A stretch of DNA of 64,000 nt from Apoderus coryli (GCA_911728435.2 OU452211.1:13188428-13252427), one strand, 5' to 3'; shown: positions 11,122-24,430, counted from the first letter of the stretch. Notes: generated by a model from the sequence alone, not told the origin. Numbers and translations are program-made.

Positions 11122-13435
11122 TATTTTTTAATACGTGTTTGCTGTTTACATTAATTTTTTTGCATGTATGAAAATTTATAACCTTTGCCAAACAGTTGTA
11201 AACTTAAAATTAACCCTAACCCTACATAAATACATGATACCAATTACCAATGTTCCCAACCCAACTAGAGATACGAACGATACTTCATAACTAGGACGGT
11301 ATCGATACTTTTTGTTGAAGTGAAGTGAGGTACAGTGAAGTGAAGCTGCAAGAACAAACTACCAATATAATATAAATCTCCTATTAATATGATGATGACA
11401 AATTACAATTAATTTCAAGTTTCAAGAGATCTCTGATATTTATGGAACTACCTACAGACAGTTTAGATTTCAAATAAGTAGTTACCTAAAATCTTTGTCA
11501 GATTAACCTTGATGGGAATATTAAAATAAATGTATCTACCTAATTAAGTATTAGTTAATAATAAATTAGCCAAAGTGTTGTACACGACTAGTTAAGTTAG
11601 TTTTTAAGTTTGTTTTATAAATAAATAAATCCCACTCTTTGAACTACGAAATCTGGTGGGCCGGGAGATGCCCACATGTGCAAGCGCGCATCGACGTGAT
11701 TATGATACCGCAGCCCAGATAAAAGTATCAGATACGACGGCCGGCGGAATTTCTTTGATGTTTGTGTCCTAAATCTCGTGACCTTGACGCCATTATTATA
11801 ATAGTTTTTCCGGGTTTATTCCTTTTGCCTTTTCGTTTGAGTATAAAGTAATGCCAACAATTAGGAATATTCCTTTTAATCTCAAACCTATTTTGTTGAC
11901 GACAAATTAATAATTAAACATAGTGTGTGTATAGTACCATTATCATCAATTGGAACTAGGTACTCAATTGTTTGTTTTATAATGCATTTTGAAATCTAAG
12001 TTAATAATAAAAGTAAAAATAAAGTAAATTTTAGTAAAATTATTTGATTATAAACCAAATTCTCGATGTTCGTCAATATTATTTGTTCAACAATTAAACT
12101 AAAAATTATTTGAATTGTATTTACATTTTAAACATATGGAGTGTATGCATTAAGGGCTAAATAATATTTCCAAAATTGAATTTAATATTTAATCTTTCAT
12201 CCTATTGGCATAAAATTGAAAATAACATAAAATGTATTATAATTTTAAATACTCTACTACTAGTTACTCTTAAATCTGCATGTTTTATTTAAAAAGCGAG
12301 ATCTCAGCATTTTGAACCATCATATTTCATGAAATATGGTTGTGATACCTACCTATATATACCAGGATTATTGCAAAGCTTTTCAAATTCATTGTTTCAT
12401 TTTAAACAATGACTAAAGAGCAGTAAAAATGGCAGAAAGTAGACACTTTCACTTTAATAAAGAGGCCAAATTGTATTTAATTTTTACTGAGTTCATTAAA
12501 CAGTAATTTTTTACGATGTCTAAAAATAGAATCATGATCAGTGAGAACTTGTAGTTCTCACTTGTGTTGCCGCAATTTAGGGATATTTTCTAATAAGTCA
12601 AAAACAACAACAACAAACAAAAATATCTTAATTCTTTAATAATATAAAATAACTGCTGTAATTATTATTATAAACTTAGACTTTCCAATGTATAATTTCA
12701 TATAGGTACGTACTGAGTAGGTACATGTAAACAAACCTTTCAATATCTTTCGGAAATTGGAAAAATGAACAATTCTTTAACACTGTTCTTGAAAAACATC
12801 CAGGTACTAAACAATAAAATCCACCGGTTTTTGATCCCTTGTTTTTTATAATAGCTTAATTATAGGTATAAAGAAGAAATACACAGATCTAGAATATACC
12901 TAACCTATATTACGAACAATATATGATTTAAAGTACAAAATTAATAAACTATTAATAATAAATTCTAATAACAAAATAGCAACGTTAATTTGAATATAAA
13001 AATATTAAATAATCAGATGATCCCTTTAATTTAAGAATATAAACATATTTTTACATAACCCCAAAAATTTTCTAAACAATACCAGCTGTTTCAAATAGTT
13101 AAATGGTCCGGCAGAAGTGTGAAAATTTGGGTTTACTAAAGAAGAAATTATAAAAAAATTACTAAAATATATATTTACTTGCTTTTAACGAATATTGTAA
13201 TTTTCACGAATTTAATACCATTTAGTGTTGTCATAATTACTTGAAACTTTTTTTAATCATTAATAATAAGTAATAATTGTGCAAGCATGTATTCATACGT
13301 TTGGCAAACACTATAAAAACTACTATAATAATGGCCGCCAACTTTTCCCAGTGTCTCATCTGTCCTGTTTATCTGGGGCCCAGTTGTATAAACCCAGTCA
13401 GTCGCAGGCATGTCAACGAAAAAGATGAAGACAAC
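11122..13435. other. Intergenic region upstream of Nup43
   Basis: The 5' UTR and promoter of Nup43 should lie at 11122-11350. No coding region or element I can name is seen from there to 13435. 11650-11800 is less AT-rich than its surroundings but has no open frame of note. Confidence 0.4.
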
Positions 13436-13768
13436 TAATGCCCGTTTGCACCACATACCGTTTAAGTCACGATTTGTTCTAAGAGGCGCTTAGCATCTAT
13501 TTTTTATTGCACCGCGTTAAAACGTCACTTTAAATTTGCCTAAGTGTCACTTAAGTGAAGTGTTGAAGAATATTTTAAGTCACGATTTGTTCTAAGAGTC
13601 GCTTAGCATCTATTTTTTATTGCACCACGTTAAAACGTCACTTTAAATTTGCCTAAGTGTTCCTTAAGTTAAGACTCGAAAATTCTCTTCTTAAATGGAA
13701 TTCTAACCTCAATATTGCTTTTATATTTTTCATTATTGGGTTGTTTACATTGTGTGGCGATTAAAAAT

Positions 13769-13955
13769 ATGGGATTATTGGATGATGATCTTGATGTTTT
13801 CGAATTAATTGAACATGGATTTCCAAGGAGGGTGTATGAAAGGCCGAATTATTTTTAAGATATGGAAAATTTAAGTTTTTTTCAAAGATTTCGACTGACG
13901 AAGCCTACGATTCGGCCTATCCTAGACCAAATTGAGCATTTTTACTAGAATTTGA
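13769..13955 (+). pseudogene. Harbinger transposase N-terminal fragment
   Basis: The region carries LDDDLDVFELIEHG and RRVYERPNYF, then in another frame the conserved FFQRFRLTKPTIRPIL helix. A small indel near 13857 breaks the frame and a stop follows after about 55 codons. The same fragment occurs at 14649-14830. Confidence 0.6.
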
Positions 13956-14303
13956 TGAGATATGACAGCTTTCATTAGAAGATAAAGACCAGAAAGGGTC
14001 TTTGTGCTTAACATACCTATTACTATTATATAGAGGTATAAATTATTGAGCTAGGGTATCAACAACAATAAATTAAAACCATAACAACTATTCGCAACTA
14101 TACTTATAAATTATTATTTTATATGTAGCAATAAAAATTATTGCTGTTATAAACGAGTTTGTTTTTGCTTTTTATCTAGTAACAGATTCAGTTGTTTATA
14201 CTATTCAGAGCAATAGCTTATGGCGCCAAAATATTCAAACAGCAAAAACAAAGCGAAATGCACGCCACCGATCCGCGACGGCCACCCACGGAAACACGAC
14301 CCA

Positions 14304-14345
14304 AGGGCGAACGTTCCCATTGGCTCGGTATAAAAGGAAATTAAC
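14304..14345 (+). promoter_or_regulatory. Promoter-like CCAAT plus TATA sequence in the Harbinger element
   Basis: CCATTGGCTCGGTATAAAAG holds an inverted CCAAT box and a consensus TATA box a few bases apart. A perfect inverted copy of about 34 bp lies at 16210-16243. It may be the promoter of an internal unit. No start codon with a useful frame follows directly. Confidence 0.35.
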
Positions 14346-14540
14346 GTATGCTTACCTACTGCCCGACCAAAAAACTCTTCTTCATTGTCGGCTACCTTAA
14401 ATTTGCTATGTTGACAAATTTACCCGATACTTAACTAAGTGCTATCTACTCATGATTCGGTGCAATCAATTCCGTTCTTAAAATTTAGGTGACCCTTAAC
14501 TATTCTCTACTTAAACTGTATGTGGTGCCAACGGGCATAA

Positions 14541-15883
14541 AGTTGACTCGAGAAATCTCTTCTTAAATGGAATTCTAACCTCAATATTGCTTTTATATTT
14601 TTCATTATTGGGTTGTTTACTGTGTGTGGCGATTAAAAAATTAAAAATATGGAATTATTTGACGAGGATCTTGATGTTTTCGAATTAATTGAACATGGAT
14701 TTCCAAGGAGGGTTTATGAAAGGCCGAATTATTTTTAGATATGGACAATTTAAATTTTTTTCAAAGATTTCGACTGACGAAGACTACGATTCGGTCTATC
14801 CTAGACCAAATTGAGCATTTTTACTAGAATTTGATGAGCTATGACAGCTTTCAATAGAAGATATTTTAGTAGGAAAGACCGAAAAGCGTCTTTGTGCTTA
14901 ACATACCTATTATATATATATATAGAGGTACTGAGGAAATAGTCGATATTAAAAAATAATAATAGAGGTATATACCTATGTATTAAAACCATAACAACTT
15001 CACGTTTACAGTTTATTGAATTATTAATCCACAAAAGAATAAATAAGCTAACAACTCTACTTATGTTCCCAGGTAAATAATAAACTAAAACTATTTTTGA
15101 ATATAAATCATAAAATATGTAAGTAGTAGTAGCACTCATCTAGCTAAATCTTATAATAGAAACAGATCAAATACTATGTATATGTAATAAATACATTTCA
15201 AATATATAACAATAAGAATAGATAAATTTAACAATGGAAAATAATAACAAAAAGTTAATTTTATTAATTTGAATGATGCCACAATAACTATGATCCAACA
15301 CTATCGATAGAACTTCTTTCTCGTTGGAAGTGTAGTTTGGAGGTCTCCTCTTTTTTTATGTATCACTAACTTCCATCGTATTACATGTTATATTAAAAAA
15401 ATGTATTAAATAATAAAATGAAAATAATTTTGTGGCATAGCGGACAAAATGACTGGTTTTTCCTACACAAGGGACTTTTGTGTAATTTAGCAGGGCCTCA
15501 GTCTAAACAAAGTCCCTTGTGTAGGTAAACCCAGTCATTTTGTCCGCTATGCCACAAAATAATTTTGTTTCTATTATATTTACGGACACAATTTAACTCT
15601 AGTATTTAATAATTTTCGTTCACATTCACAACCAAAATTAATGTTTACATTATGAATTATTATGAAAACAAAACTGAAGAGGTTAAAAGTTAAAATATTA
15701 CCTACTGCCCGACCAAAAAACTCCTCTTCATTGTCGGCTACCTTAAATTTGCTATGTTGACAAATTTACCCGATACTTAACTAAGTGCTATCTACTCATG
15801 ATTCGGTGCAATCAATTCCGTTCTTAAAATTTAGATGACCCTTAACTATTCTCTACTTAAAGTGTATGTGGTGCAAACGGGCA
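14541..15883 (+). mobile_element. PIF/Harbinger element, second copy (5'-truncated)
   Basis: It begins within sequence equal to about 13667 of the first copy, lacking the left terminal repeat, and ends with GTATGTGGTGCAAACGGGCA at 15883 followed by TAA at 15884-15886. It contains a second copy of the transposase N-terminal fragment (14649-14830). The outer left end of the first copy and this right end have matching TAA flanks, so 13439-15883 can also be read as one composite of 2445 bp. It hosts a 126-bp MITE at 15431-15556. Confidence 0.7.
15431..15556. mobile_element. 126-bp MITE with 9-bp target duplication
   Basis: Terminal inverted repeats of about 50 bp start TGTGGCATAGCGGACAAAAT and leave a short loop. 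AAATAATTT stands directly before (15422-15430) and directly after (15557-15565). A 9-bp duplication is typical of Mutator-like elements, so this may be a MULE-derived MITE. Confidence 0.75.
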
Positions 15884-15886
15884 TAA

Positions 15887-18800
15887 GCACCAGCATACAT
15901 TAGGGTTATTCTTTCGTAGTGATTGATCTGAACAAGTGAATGTGATTATACTGAACTAAATATTTGGCGAAACCGAAAGATCATCTTTTTTGTGATTGTC
16001 TTTCACTTAACCTCGAAATCTTGTGAAAACAACCAAATCTGCCCTGAAAACTGGAAAATTATTTCTTCCATGATATTATTATCCATGTTTTAAACTTTTG
16101 CAATATATTGGTTTGATTCGAAATCATATTCCAATTATTATCTCTCAATTTTCAATACTTTTGGAGGTTAACTGTTAACTGAACGAACTAACCGGTACCT
16201 TGAGGTTGATAGCATACGTTAATTTCCTTTTATACCGAGCCAATGAGAATCATCGTGCGCGCGTCTGCTTGTCGTAAGCCGGGTTTATACAGCATAATCA
16301 TGAATATATATATAATAATCACAAAAGTTGAATGCATTGTAATCCTAGGCACCGTTACAAGAGTCAGTCATATCGCTAATATACCTAGTTGTAAGTGTAA
16401 ATTAACAAATTATAATGTGCAATATCATATAAAACGCAAATTTTGAATTAAGAAATTCAGATGAATGAAGACTTGCAAATGATATCAATTATTTAGCACA
16501 TAGGCATAAAAACCTTTAGAATTAGTTTCCTTATCGTATGACATGCATAAACTACGTCTCTATTCTCCTGTCCTCTCCAGATTGCCATTTCTTTCGAATT
16601 CCTAAAATTTAATATTGTTTCTTTAATACTTACGCCAAAGATTAATGTACACAAATTAATCTTTGCTTACGCTATGAATATTGTCCAAATGTGTAATTAA
16701 ATTAGCGTGCCGCGAAAAATTTTTCTTGATATGTATAGATGGGACGCATGGTGTGTTTCGTTAGCTCCTTGTCCTGAGCTAATTCACCGTGGAATTTCCT
16801 CAAGTGCTTATTTCTTGTGCCACTTGTAACAAAACTTATTTTACAAATCTGTCAAAGTAATTTATCATTATCCATTCTACAAAACGTTAATACAAAAATT
16901 ATATTACGTTCTTATTCACGAAAATGCTATTAATGCTTAATATACATATACCTACATTTTACTATAAATTATAAATTATTATTTTATATGTAGCAATAAA
17001 AATTGCTGTTATAAACGAGTTTGTTTTTGCTTTTTATCTAGTAACAGATTCAGTTGTTTATATTATTCAGAGCACTAGCTTATGGCGCCAAAATATTCAA
17101 ACAGCAAAAACAAAGCGAAATGCACGCCAACGATCCGCGACGGCCACCCACGGAAACACAGCATACATTAAAATGCCAACGTGCCGAGCCAATCAGAGCA
17201 TTTGGGGCGGGGCTTTCCTTGGCGCGCATTTGAGTTTGAATTTAACCGCTATTCAACTTATTTTATTATACCTAGCTGAAAAACCTTCATTTCGTATATC
17301 GGAAAAACGATACTCAAATATATTTATGTATAATTTGAAGATATCTATCTAATTTTAAAATCATTTTATGCCTTACAGATAGGAAGTCAGGAAATAAAAA
17401 GGCACATTATTCTCAATAGTTTACTTTTAGCTATATATATTAAATTATACACAATGATAATAAATAATAATTACAATGAACATACAAATTAATACAAATA
17501 CACCACTACCATACATACATATACAGGGTGTCCTACGGTGGTAACCCATTAGATTATTTCAGAAACTACTTCGAATTGAATTTTGAAAATTTCAGTGTCT
17601 ATATTGTTAAATATGCTCTACTCAAATAATATAACAGCAACGGCATAGAACTTCCGGTTATACTGGAAGTTGATGCCAACTTTGTTATTTTAAATGAAAC
17701 CCCCTATATATTATTACATTTTTGGATTCTAAATAAGATTTCAGACATACCTATTTCATGTATCATGTCCTATACCTAACGTCAGTCATTTTTGACTTAT
17801 ATCAAGATTTATGTCAAAATTGACAGTTTAGGGCTCCATAAGAATTCCGTTTTTCCTTGTAAATCAGTATTTAATAATTATTTTGCAGGTATTTTCTTAT
17901 CAGGTGGGATCTTCTTTTTCGAATTGACAAGACATTTTCTGATTAGTTTATACAGGGTGGTCAAAAAATTATATTGAAAACGGTTCAAGAAAAACAGTTG
18001 AAAGTCAATTTTTTCAAATGGAATGGGTATATTATTATTCTTTTATCTTCCTTAACATTAAAAAATAATGCAATTTTGTAATAGGTTATCACTTTCTAAA
18101 ATGCATAGTTTTCGAAATATCGTCATTTTAAATTTTTCTGCAGCGCCTACCGTTGTCTCTCTGGAAGCTAGCTAATTAATTTAGTTAGCCATGAAATTAT
18201 GGTCATTTTAACGTCAAAGTAAACGTCAAATTAATAAAAATGAAAAATACTTATTGATATTATAAATTTATTATTAATTAACAATTTTATATTAATTTTT
18301 AATAATTTAATTTTTTTATTATAAGTATTGATTTTACTTATCGTAGTTTGATTTCATCATACACAGCTTAACGAGTGATCTAATCTAATAGTGTTTGGAT
18401 TTCTAACTTGCTTAAGGAGCACGGCATCATTTTTTTAGTTATCTTTATCTTTATTCAGCACAATTATCTTTAATATTACGAGAAAAGTTTTTGTATATTT
18501 TTGTACTCAAAAATATTCTGGCGCCCTTTGCTGATCCCTGATCATTTTGGAATTCCATTCGCTGGAGTCTGTTACGAACTGTGGCGAACCCTATTGACTT
18601 TGTTAGCCTGGTATTGTGATGACGGACTAGCAGATTCTGTTCTCTTCTGATATAAACTTAAACTCATCACGACTGAAACTTTTACCGCTACAATATACTT
18701 ACTTTATTTTGAGTGAAAATAACTTATTCAAATTCAATGTGTATTGTGTATCGAGCCATATTATGCTACTTTTAATCGTTGACCTCCGCATGCGCTTTGC

Positions 18801-19150
18801 ATGTGTATACCACGTTCGCAAGTGTCAGAAATTCCTCACACATTTCTCAGATCAGATTGGCTGATGTGGCATAATCACCTACCATTCGCCCTCACTTGAA
18901 ATTTTTTATAATAGGAAGGTGAAACTGTCAAAATTATTAGCTACGAAATAATTTGAGCTTAATTCCTCACGTAACTATGTTTGTTTTTACATTACATTAA
19001 AAATCGTGGGAGAATAGACGTTAGAAATTGCGCATTGCATACTTTACACATTAGGCACAACAAAGTACACTACACTTATGTTAATAAATACCGATGTTTG
19101 ATCCGATACATTGGCACTATCGTTGGCAAAGCCCAGGGGTATATCGAATG
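15887..19150. other. Intergenic repeats, no gene
   Basis: 16970-17160 repeats about 190 bp of 14095-14300 almost exactly. 17523 and 17951 begin with TACAGGGTG, an end shared by several insect elements (see 43151). A stretch with CCAATCAG and GGGGCGGGG at 17196-17220 looks promoter-like. No open frame in this stretch resembles a known protein. Confidence 0.4.
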
Positions 19151-20900
19151 AAATATATTGATATATTTATTTATTTATTGATTTATTTAAGATACACTGC
19201 CCAGACAGATAAATAATCCAATTAAAGGGCAGGAAAAATTACAATAAATATCTAACACTAAATTTATATTCTAAGAAATATATTTTTTATACAAGACAAA
19301 GTTGAATTAAAAATATCAATTTGCTCGGACACAGAGTTACAAGTATGGCACATAAAATATAAAGGGGAACGCAACAACAAATTAGTACGCGGGGCCGGAA
19401 CGTAAAATACGATTCCGTTATTACGTGTACGTAGATTTGGGACACACAAAGGAATCTGGCTTAAAAACTCTGGACAGTCCATTAATAATCTTAAAGAGCA
19501 ATACTAGAGCGGAATATTCTCTCCGAGTATTTAATGATACTAGATTAAAACGGTTTAACAGAATATCATGAGGAAACCCAATGGATGGATAAACCCCATC
19601 AACCCGAAACCACAGCAACTTGGCAAAACGACGCTGGATGCGTTCAATATTATTCATATGTATGGCATACATAGGATTCCATACTACAGATGCATATTCC
19701 AGTTTAGATCCGACAAATTTGTTGAAAAGAACAATGGAGTTTGAGGTGTCACAAACTCTTTCGAATTGCGCACAATAAAACCCAGAGATCTATAGGATGC
19801 TGAAACTATATTATTGTAATGATTAGTAAAGCTCAGTTTACCATCAAACCAAACACCTAAATCTTTAAACTCATCACAAGTTGTTAATGGACTATTATTT
19901 ATACAGTATGAAAATTTGACAGGGTTTATTTTCCGTGTATAGGAAACACTAAAACATTTATCAACATTCAGATAAAGATTATTACGGACACACCACTCAT
20001 ATACAACATTTAAATAGTCCTGAAGATGAGAACAATCTTCAGTACTATTAATGACAGAATATACTTTGAAGTCGTCAGCATATAATAACGAACTATTTGT
20101 CAAGCCACTAGAAATATCATCTATAAAACACAGGAACAACAATGGTCCAAGGACAGAGCCCTGGGGAACACCAGATGACACTTTAAAATTTGCGGAACGA
20201 AATCCTCGACTTTCCACATACTGAAATCTATCCTTCAGATACGACTTCGAAAGCAGCAGTAAATTATAACATAGTCCATAACGACACAGTTTACGCAGTA
20301 GAACACCATGATCAAGTCTATCAAAGGCTTTAGAAAAATCAGTGTAGACCACATCTACCTGACCCCCGTTATCAAGTCGCTCAGTTAAAAATTGTGTTAA
20401 AACCAATAAGTTAGTTGACGTAGAACGACCGGGAAAAAAGCCATGTTGTACCGATGAAATCTGACGCCTAACATGACTCATAATAATATCATGGAGCACA
20501 AATTCAAAAACTTTAGAAAAACACGACTGTATGGAAATTGGTCTATAATTTGAAATATCCTGTTTATCTGCCTTCTTATGAACCGGCGTCACTCTAGAAG
20601 ATTTCCAATCAGAGGGGAAACTACACGATCGCAAAGAAACATTGAATATTGTACACAATGGTTTAGCAAACACAGTGGCACAATCCCTAATTACAAAAGA
20701 TGGTATACCATCAGGACCCGATGTAAATTTAGCTTTTAACCTTCTCAAAGCTCCATAGACCTCCGTCTCAGTAATCACACGATCCGGTAAATTAGACACA
20801 TTCACAACATTAAACAATCCCTGATCAATATCAAATTCTTGAGATGCAACGTATGATGCTAATGATGCTAATTATTATCGGCAACATACTCTCTAAATTT
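19150..20900 (-). pseudogene. Decayed LINE (jockey/CR1-like) reverse transcriptase, 5'-truncated
   Basis: The minus frame 20817-19684 carries the reverse transcriptase domain with its motifs in order: DGIPSFVIRD, YRPISI, TDFSKAFDRLDH, SSGVPQGSVLGPLLF and the catalytic LLYADDF at codons 245-250. The frame shifts near 19755, continues with RIQRRFAKLLWFR (19672-19480), shifts again near 19480 and continues to about 19264. A further break lies near 20850, upstream of which the frame is open only to about 20900. The 3' UTR ends in an AAATAAAT-type tail at about 19150-19190. There is no endonuclease domain, so it was 5'-truncated at insertion and has since decayed. Confidence 0.85.
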
Positions 20901-21073
20901 TAAGGTAATATTATATCGTTATAATGAAGCGTAAATTGTCGATGTGATATATATCGATATTTTGATAATATCGATATGGCGATGTTACCTTTGTCATTTG
21001 TCATCGCGTTTTTGACGTCGATTAATTGTATTATTTTATTGGTTTGTCAATGTTTGAAAATTGAATTGAATTA

Positions 21074-21540
21074 TTGAAAAACACGGAATTAACAGACATG
21101 GTAATAATATTATATGGCAAATGCAACGAAAGAGCAAATCGGGCGGCAGTGGAATACCGGAAACGTTTGCCAAATAGGAAAGACATGCCTAATCCTCGCA
21201 CATTTGTAAATGTTGTAAGTACAACGTTTGTGAGATACTGGTATATTGCAAGCTCAAACGGGTGGGCAAGGGGGGCAAAATAATTTAGAACATGTAGTGG
21301 CTGTACTAAATTTAATAAAGGCGGAGCCCTCCATAAGTACTACGGAGATTGCAGAAAGATTGGGAATATCTCAGAACAAGGAGAATTCTGAAGGAGAACG
21401 GGCTTCACCCGTATCACATACAAAAGGTACAGGCACAAGAAGAAGTTCAGTCCACCTTGTCGGGATCGTCGGGATCGTCGGGCTGAGTACCTGACATTAA
21501 ACAAACAAGAAGAGTGGACGAGATAAACCAAGCGGTCCCC
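21074..21540 (+). pseudogene. Tc1/mariner-like transposase N-terminal fragment (DUF4817-type helix-turn-helix)
   Basis: The first frame (21074-21283) has LTDMVIILYGKCNERANRAA and a RKRLPNRKDMPNPRTFVNVV helix, the pattern of the N-terminal domain of many insect mariner-like transposases. A second frame from 21246 gives the next helix-turn-helix (STTEIAERLGIS), and after a further shift near 21384 the conserved RILKENGLHPYH. At least two frameshifts and a stop; the DDE region is absent. The C-terminal counterpart of a similar transposase is seen at 48764-48955. Confidence 0.6.
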
Positions 21541-21770
21541 AGGAATTTCAAAAATCATTCTATGGCATGTTAGACATATCCGAAAGGCTAACATAATATT
21601 TAATATTTCGCATGATTGAAGTCACATAAGTAGTCATCTACATTTTCTAAATACATTTTTTACTTTAAATGCTCGGCAAATCGCTACACTTGGCAACATG
21701 GCGCTGAAGGAAACTTTTTGAAAGGCGATTCTGTTAAATCTTATTTTTCTCTACCTCCAGTTAAAATTTT

Positions 21771-24430
21771 CCCAACTAACAATTTAACTTTTTTAATTGC
21801 TATAAGAACATTTATAAAATATATTTTATAAAACACCCATTGTTTTATAAACATTTTCACAACGTTCTTACGCGCCTTATAAACACGAAAAAGGCGCAGA
21901 TTTATAAAACAAATCAACTCTTTAACGGTTCTATAAATGTTGCTTGTTGCTATTATACAATAGTTTTTAGAACGTTTATAAATATTTAATAAAAATCAAA
22001 TAAAACTGTTATAAACATATTTTATAAATCTTTTATAAGAGCCTCAATTTCAACATTTTTGCTCTCAGCGGCAACAGTTAAAGGATAAAAACGTTTTTTT
22101 AAAATACCTTTTTATACAAAATTATTTTATAATTATTATGCATTGTTGTTGGTACACATTAATAAAATCTGAACAATGATGGAGGTAAAAATAATATAAA
22201 ACGCTATAATACCCAATAATGAATAATAAAATAAGTCAGATAAAATTCACCCATGAGCAGATTTGGATGCGAAACAAAATTTACTGTTAAATATATTGTA
22301 TATTATTATTAAAATTTTAATGCGCCTCGCGAATTATGTAAATTAATGAATTTAGATTTTATAAATTATATAAAATATTTTTTTTATTGTCACTTATTGT
22401 TGAAAATAATCTTTTGGGATATCCTTTATTATATAATGACTGATTCTGTATAGCTTATTAGCTAAGAAAATTTTACAAATTAGAAAAAATATTAATTTTA
22501 AAAGTTTGGTCAACATGGCTAACAATTTAAAGAAACCAAAAATGGCTTCTTCCTTATACGATGCTTATAAAACAAAATTATCTCAACCCAGACGAGTATT
22601 CTCTTTAGATAGCTATTATAAAATAACTGCAGAATTGTTTTATACAGGGGTGTATTCGTTAAAAAACATAAATCTCATAATATTTTAAGTGCATATAAAA
22701 TCTAATATAAAATTAATATTACCTGAAACCCCTTTGATAGCATAAGAATGATATGATGATGATATGATTCTTTTATATCTATGATATGGATACTAGCCAA
22801 AATATAAGTAATATATGTTTTATGTAAAATTGAAGACCTTTTTAGAAACCAGTTATGGTGTAAGAGATAAAAATATATATTTCACTAAGCTTGATAATGA
22901 ATAATGAAGTTAATTACAAGTATTTTCCTTGAAGTTTTATGTATTTAGTTATCTTTTGCCTTTATTTAAAATAAATTAATAGTAAAACAAACTAAAACAA
23001 GCTTTTATATAAATGCTCTAAAAAATCAAAATTTAATTTAAAGGTGCTGCAAAAAAATTATAAGATAAAACGTATACAAATTAATCAAGTCTAGTCCTGT
23101 CTACTTGAAGTATTCGTGCTTGATACTTTGATGTTTCTGTGAGTCGCCGCCGTGTGTCGCATCGTCTCAATATTGGAATAATAATAAAATAGTAAACAGA
23201 GTTTTACAAAACAAACTTTAACATATGTTTTATAAAAGCTTTTAATGTGTTCTTATAAAACAAAATGCTTCTATAGCTACTCTATTATTAGCTTTTACGG
23301 GAGTAATTTAAACATAACCTAAATTGAGCCCTTTGGTTATGTTATGTATGTTATAATTGCCGTTATTAAAACGGTTTGTCGAGTATCTTTAAGAGAGTTC
23401 GAGGATCTCGAGATAGAAAATTTGGCATTCATTGAGTATGGCAAAAAGCTTCTTTTAGGAAAAATGCGGAACATTATACCATTGGCCATGATCGCATGTT
23501 TTCTCTTAGTTTTGCATTCTTTTCTAGCTCACTTGTTGTGCTTGAAGCATGATATTGATCACCAGGATAGGTATCCAATTCTCTATTTCGGCTACCCGCT
23601 CACCATCTAGTAATAATTCCTCCTGAGAATTTATCAGTGTCCACAATATTTTGTGGTGTCTTATTAATGTAAATATTGTCATTAGTTTGATTAGATTCCA
23701 TTAGTTTCCTTCGCATTATTATAGTCACTAATGTTTTGCCTTTGATAATTTATAATATTGTAGTAATTAAGTTTTAATTTGCTATTAAATGCACAACTGC
23801 TTTTAGTTTTTTTTCCATTTGGACAACATTTGAAATCAGTGTATAATATAACAATAAATATCAGTTGAAAATAAATAAGAATTTGTTATATATTAGTTCT
23901 AGGTAATGTTTATGACAGCATTTTAATTTCATAAAATATGCATTGGCAACATATTTATTTTTTTATTGTTTTTAATAAAATAACTAAAAAAAAACAATTT
24001 TGTAATTATTAATTTGCGCACAAATTTGCTCCACAAAACAAATCGCTCTTAATAACGACAATAAAAAAACTATTTTATTATTACGAAATGTACTTTAACA
24101 GAATAATTTTATAATTGTTTTTAAAGGAACAAGTTAATCCAGACTAGTACTTTTACAAAATGCTTTTAAAACCAATTATGATTCGGAACAAATACGTCCT
24201 ACAAAACGTATTTTATAAACGTTTATAAAATTGTTACGATATCATATTTTATAACTATTTTATTATTTTGCTGTAAAAACGTTCTTAAAACAATTTTTCT
24301 CACAGAAAAGTTTAACACAGCAGTTTAATCACGAAACGAAACTTTAAAAAACAAAAAAGTTTTAACTAAGCGGCAAAAAAATAATTATAAAATATATTAG
24401 TTCTTTAAGAATGTCGAATTGCTAGTTGGG
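21771..24430 (+). mobile_element. 2.66-kb CCC...GGG-ended non-autonomous DNA element, copy 1
   Basis: The ends are CCCAACTAACAATT and AATTGCTAGTTGGG, an imperfect inverted repeat of about 14 bp. Flanking TT on both sides fits a 2-bp duplication but is weak evidence. The borders are proven by the near-identical second copy at 51289-53952, where the same ends sit in unrelated sequence. Both subterminal regions are dense in the motif TTTATAAA / AACGTTTATAAA, which could be transposase binding sites. A 60-codon frame (22506-22688) is kept in both copies but resembles nothing I know. Superfamily undetermined. Confidence 0.78.

Larger units (their letters stand above)
13439..14537 (+). mobile_element. 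PIF/Harbinger element, first copy (1.1 kb, decayed)
   Basis: The ends are TGCCCGTTTGCACCACATAC (13439 on) and the complement with one mismatch (to 14537), flanked by TAA at 13436-13438 and 14538-14540. TAA/TTA is the 3-bp target duplication typical of PIF/Harbinger. At 13769 an ATG opens a frame with FELIEHGFPRR and, after a shift near 13857, SFFQRFRLTKPTIRPILDQI, matching the N-terminal region of Harbinger transposases. A block of about 120 bp near the left end is repeated in tandem (about 13463-13560 and 13575-13675). The DDE domain is absent. Confidence 0.75.

Noticed and set aside
11210..11225. Telomere-like AACCCTAACCCTA
   Set aside because: Only two units and not the usual insect TTAGG repeat.
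14801..15139. Minus-strand frame of 112 codons
   Set aside because: Antisense to the Harbinger remnant, low-complexity AT-rich composition, no similarity or introns.
15893..17171. AGCATACATTA on both sides as a target duplication
   Set aside because: Eleven bases without inverted terminal repeats on the enclosed segment; could be chance or a leftover of other rearrangements.
23344..23610. 88-codon frame in the 2.66-kb element
   Set aside because: Broken by indels in the otherwise near-identical second copy (around 53000), so not maintained.
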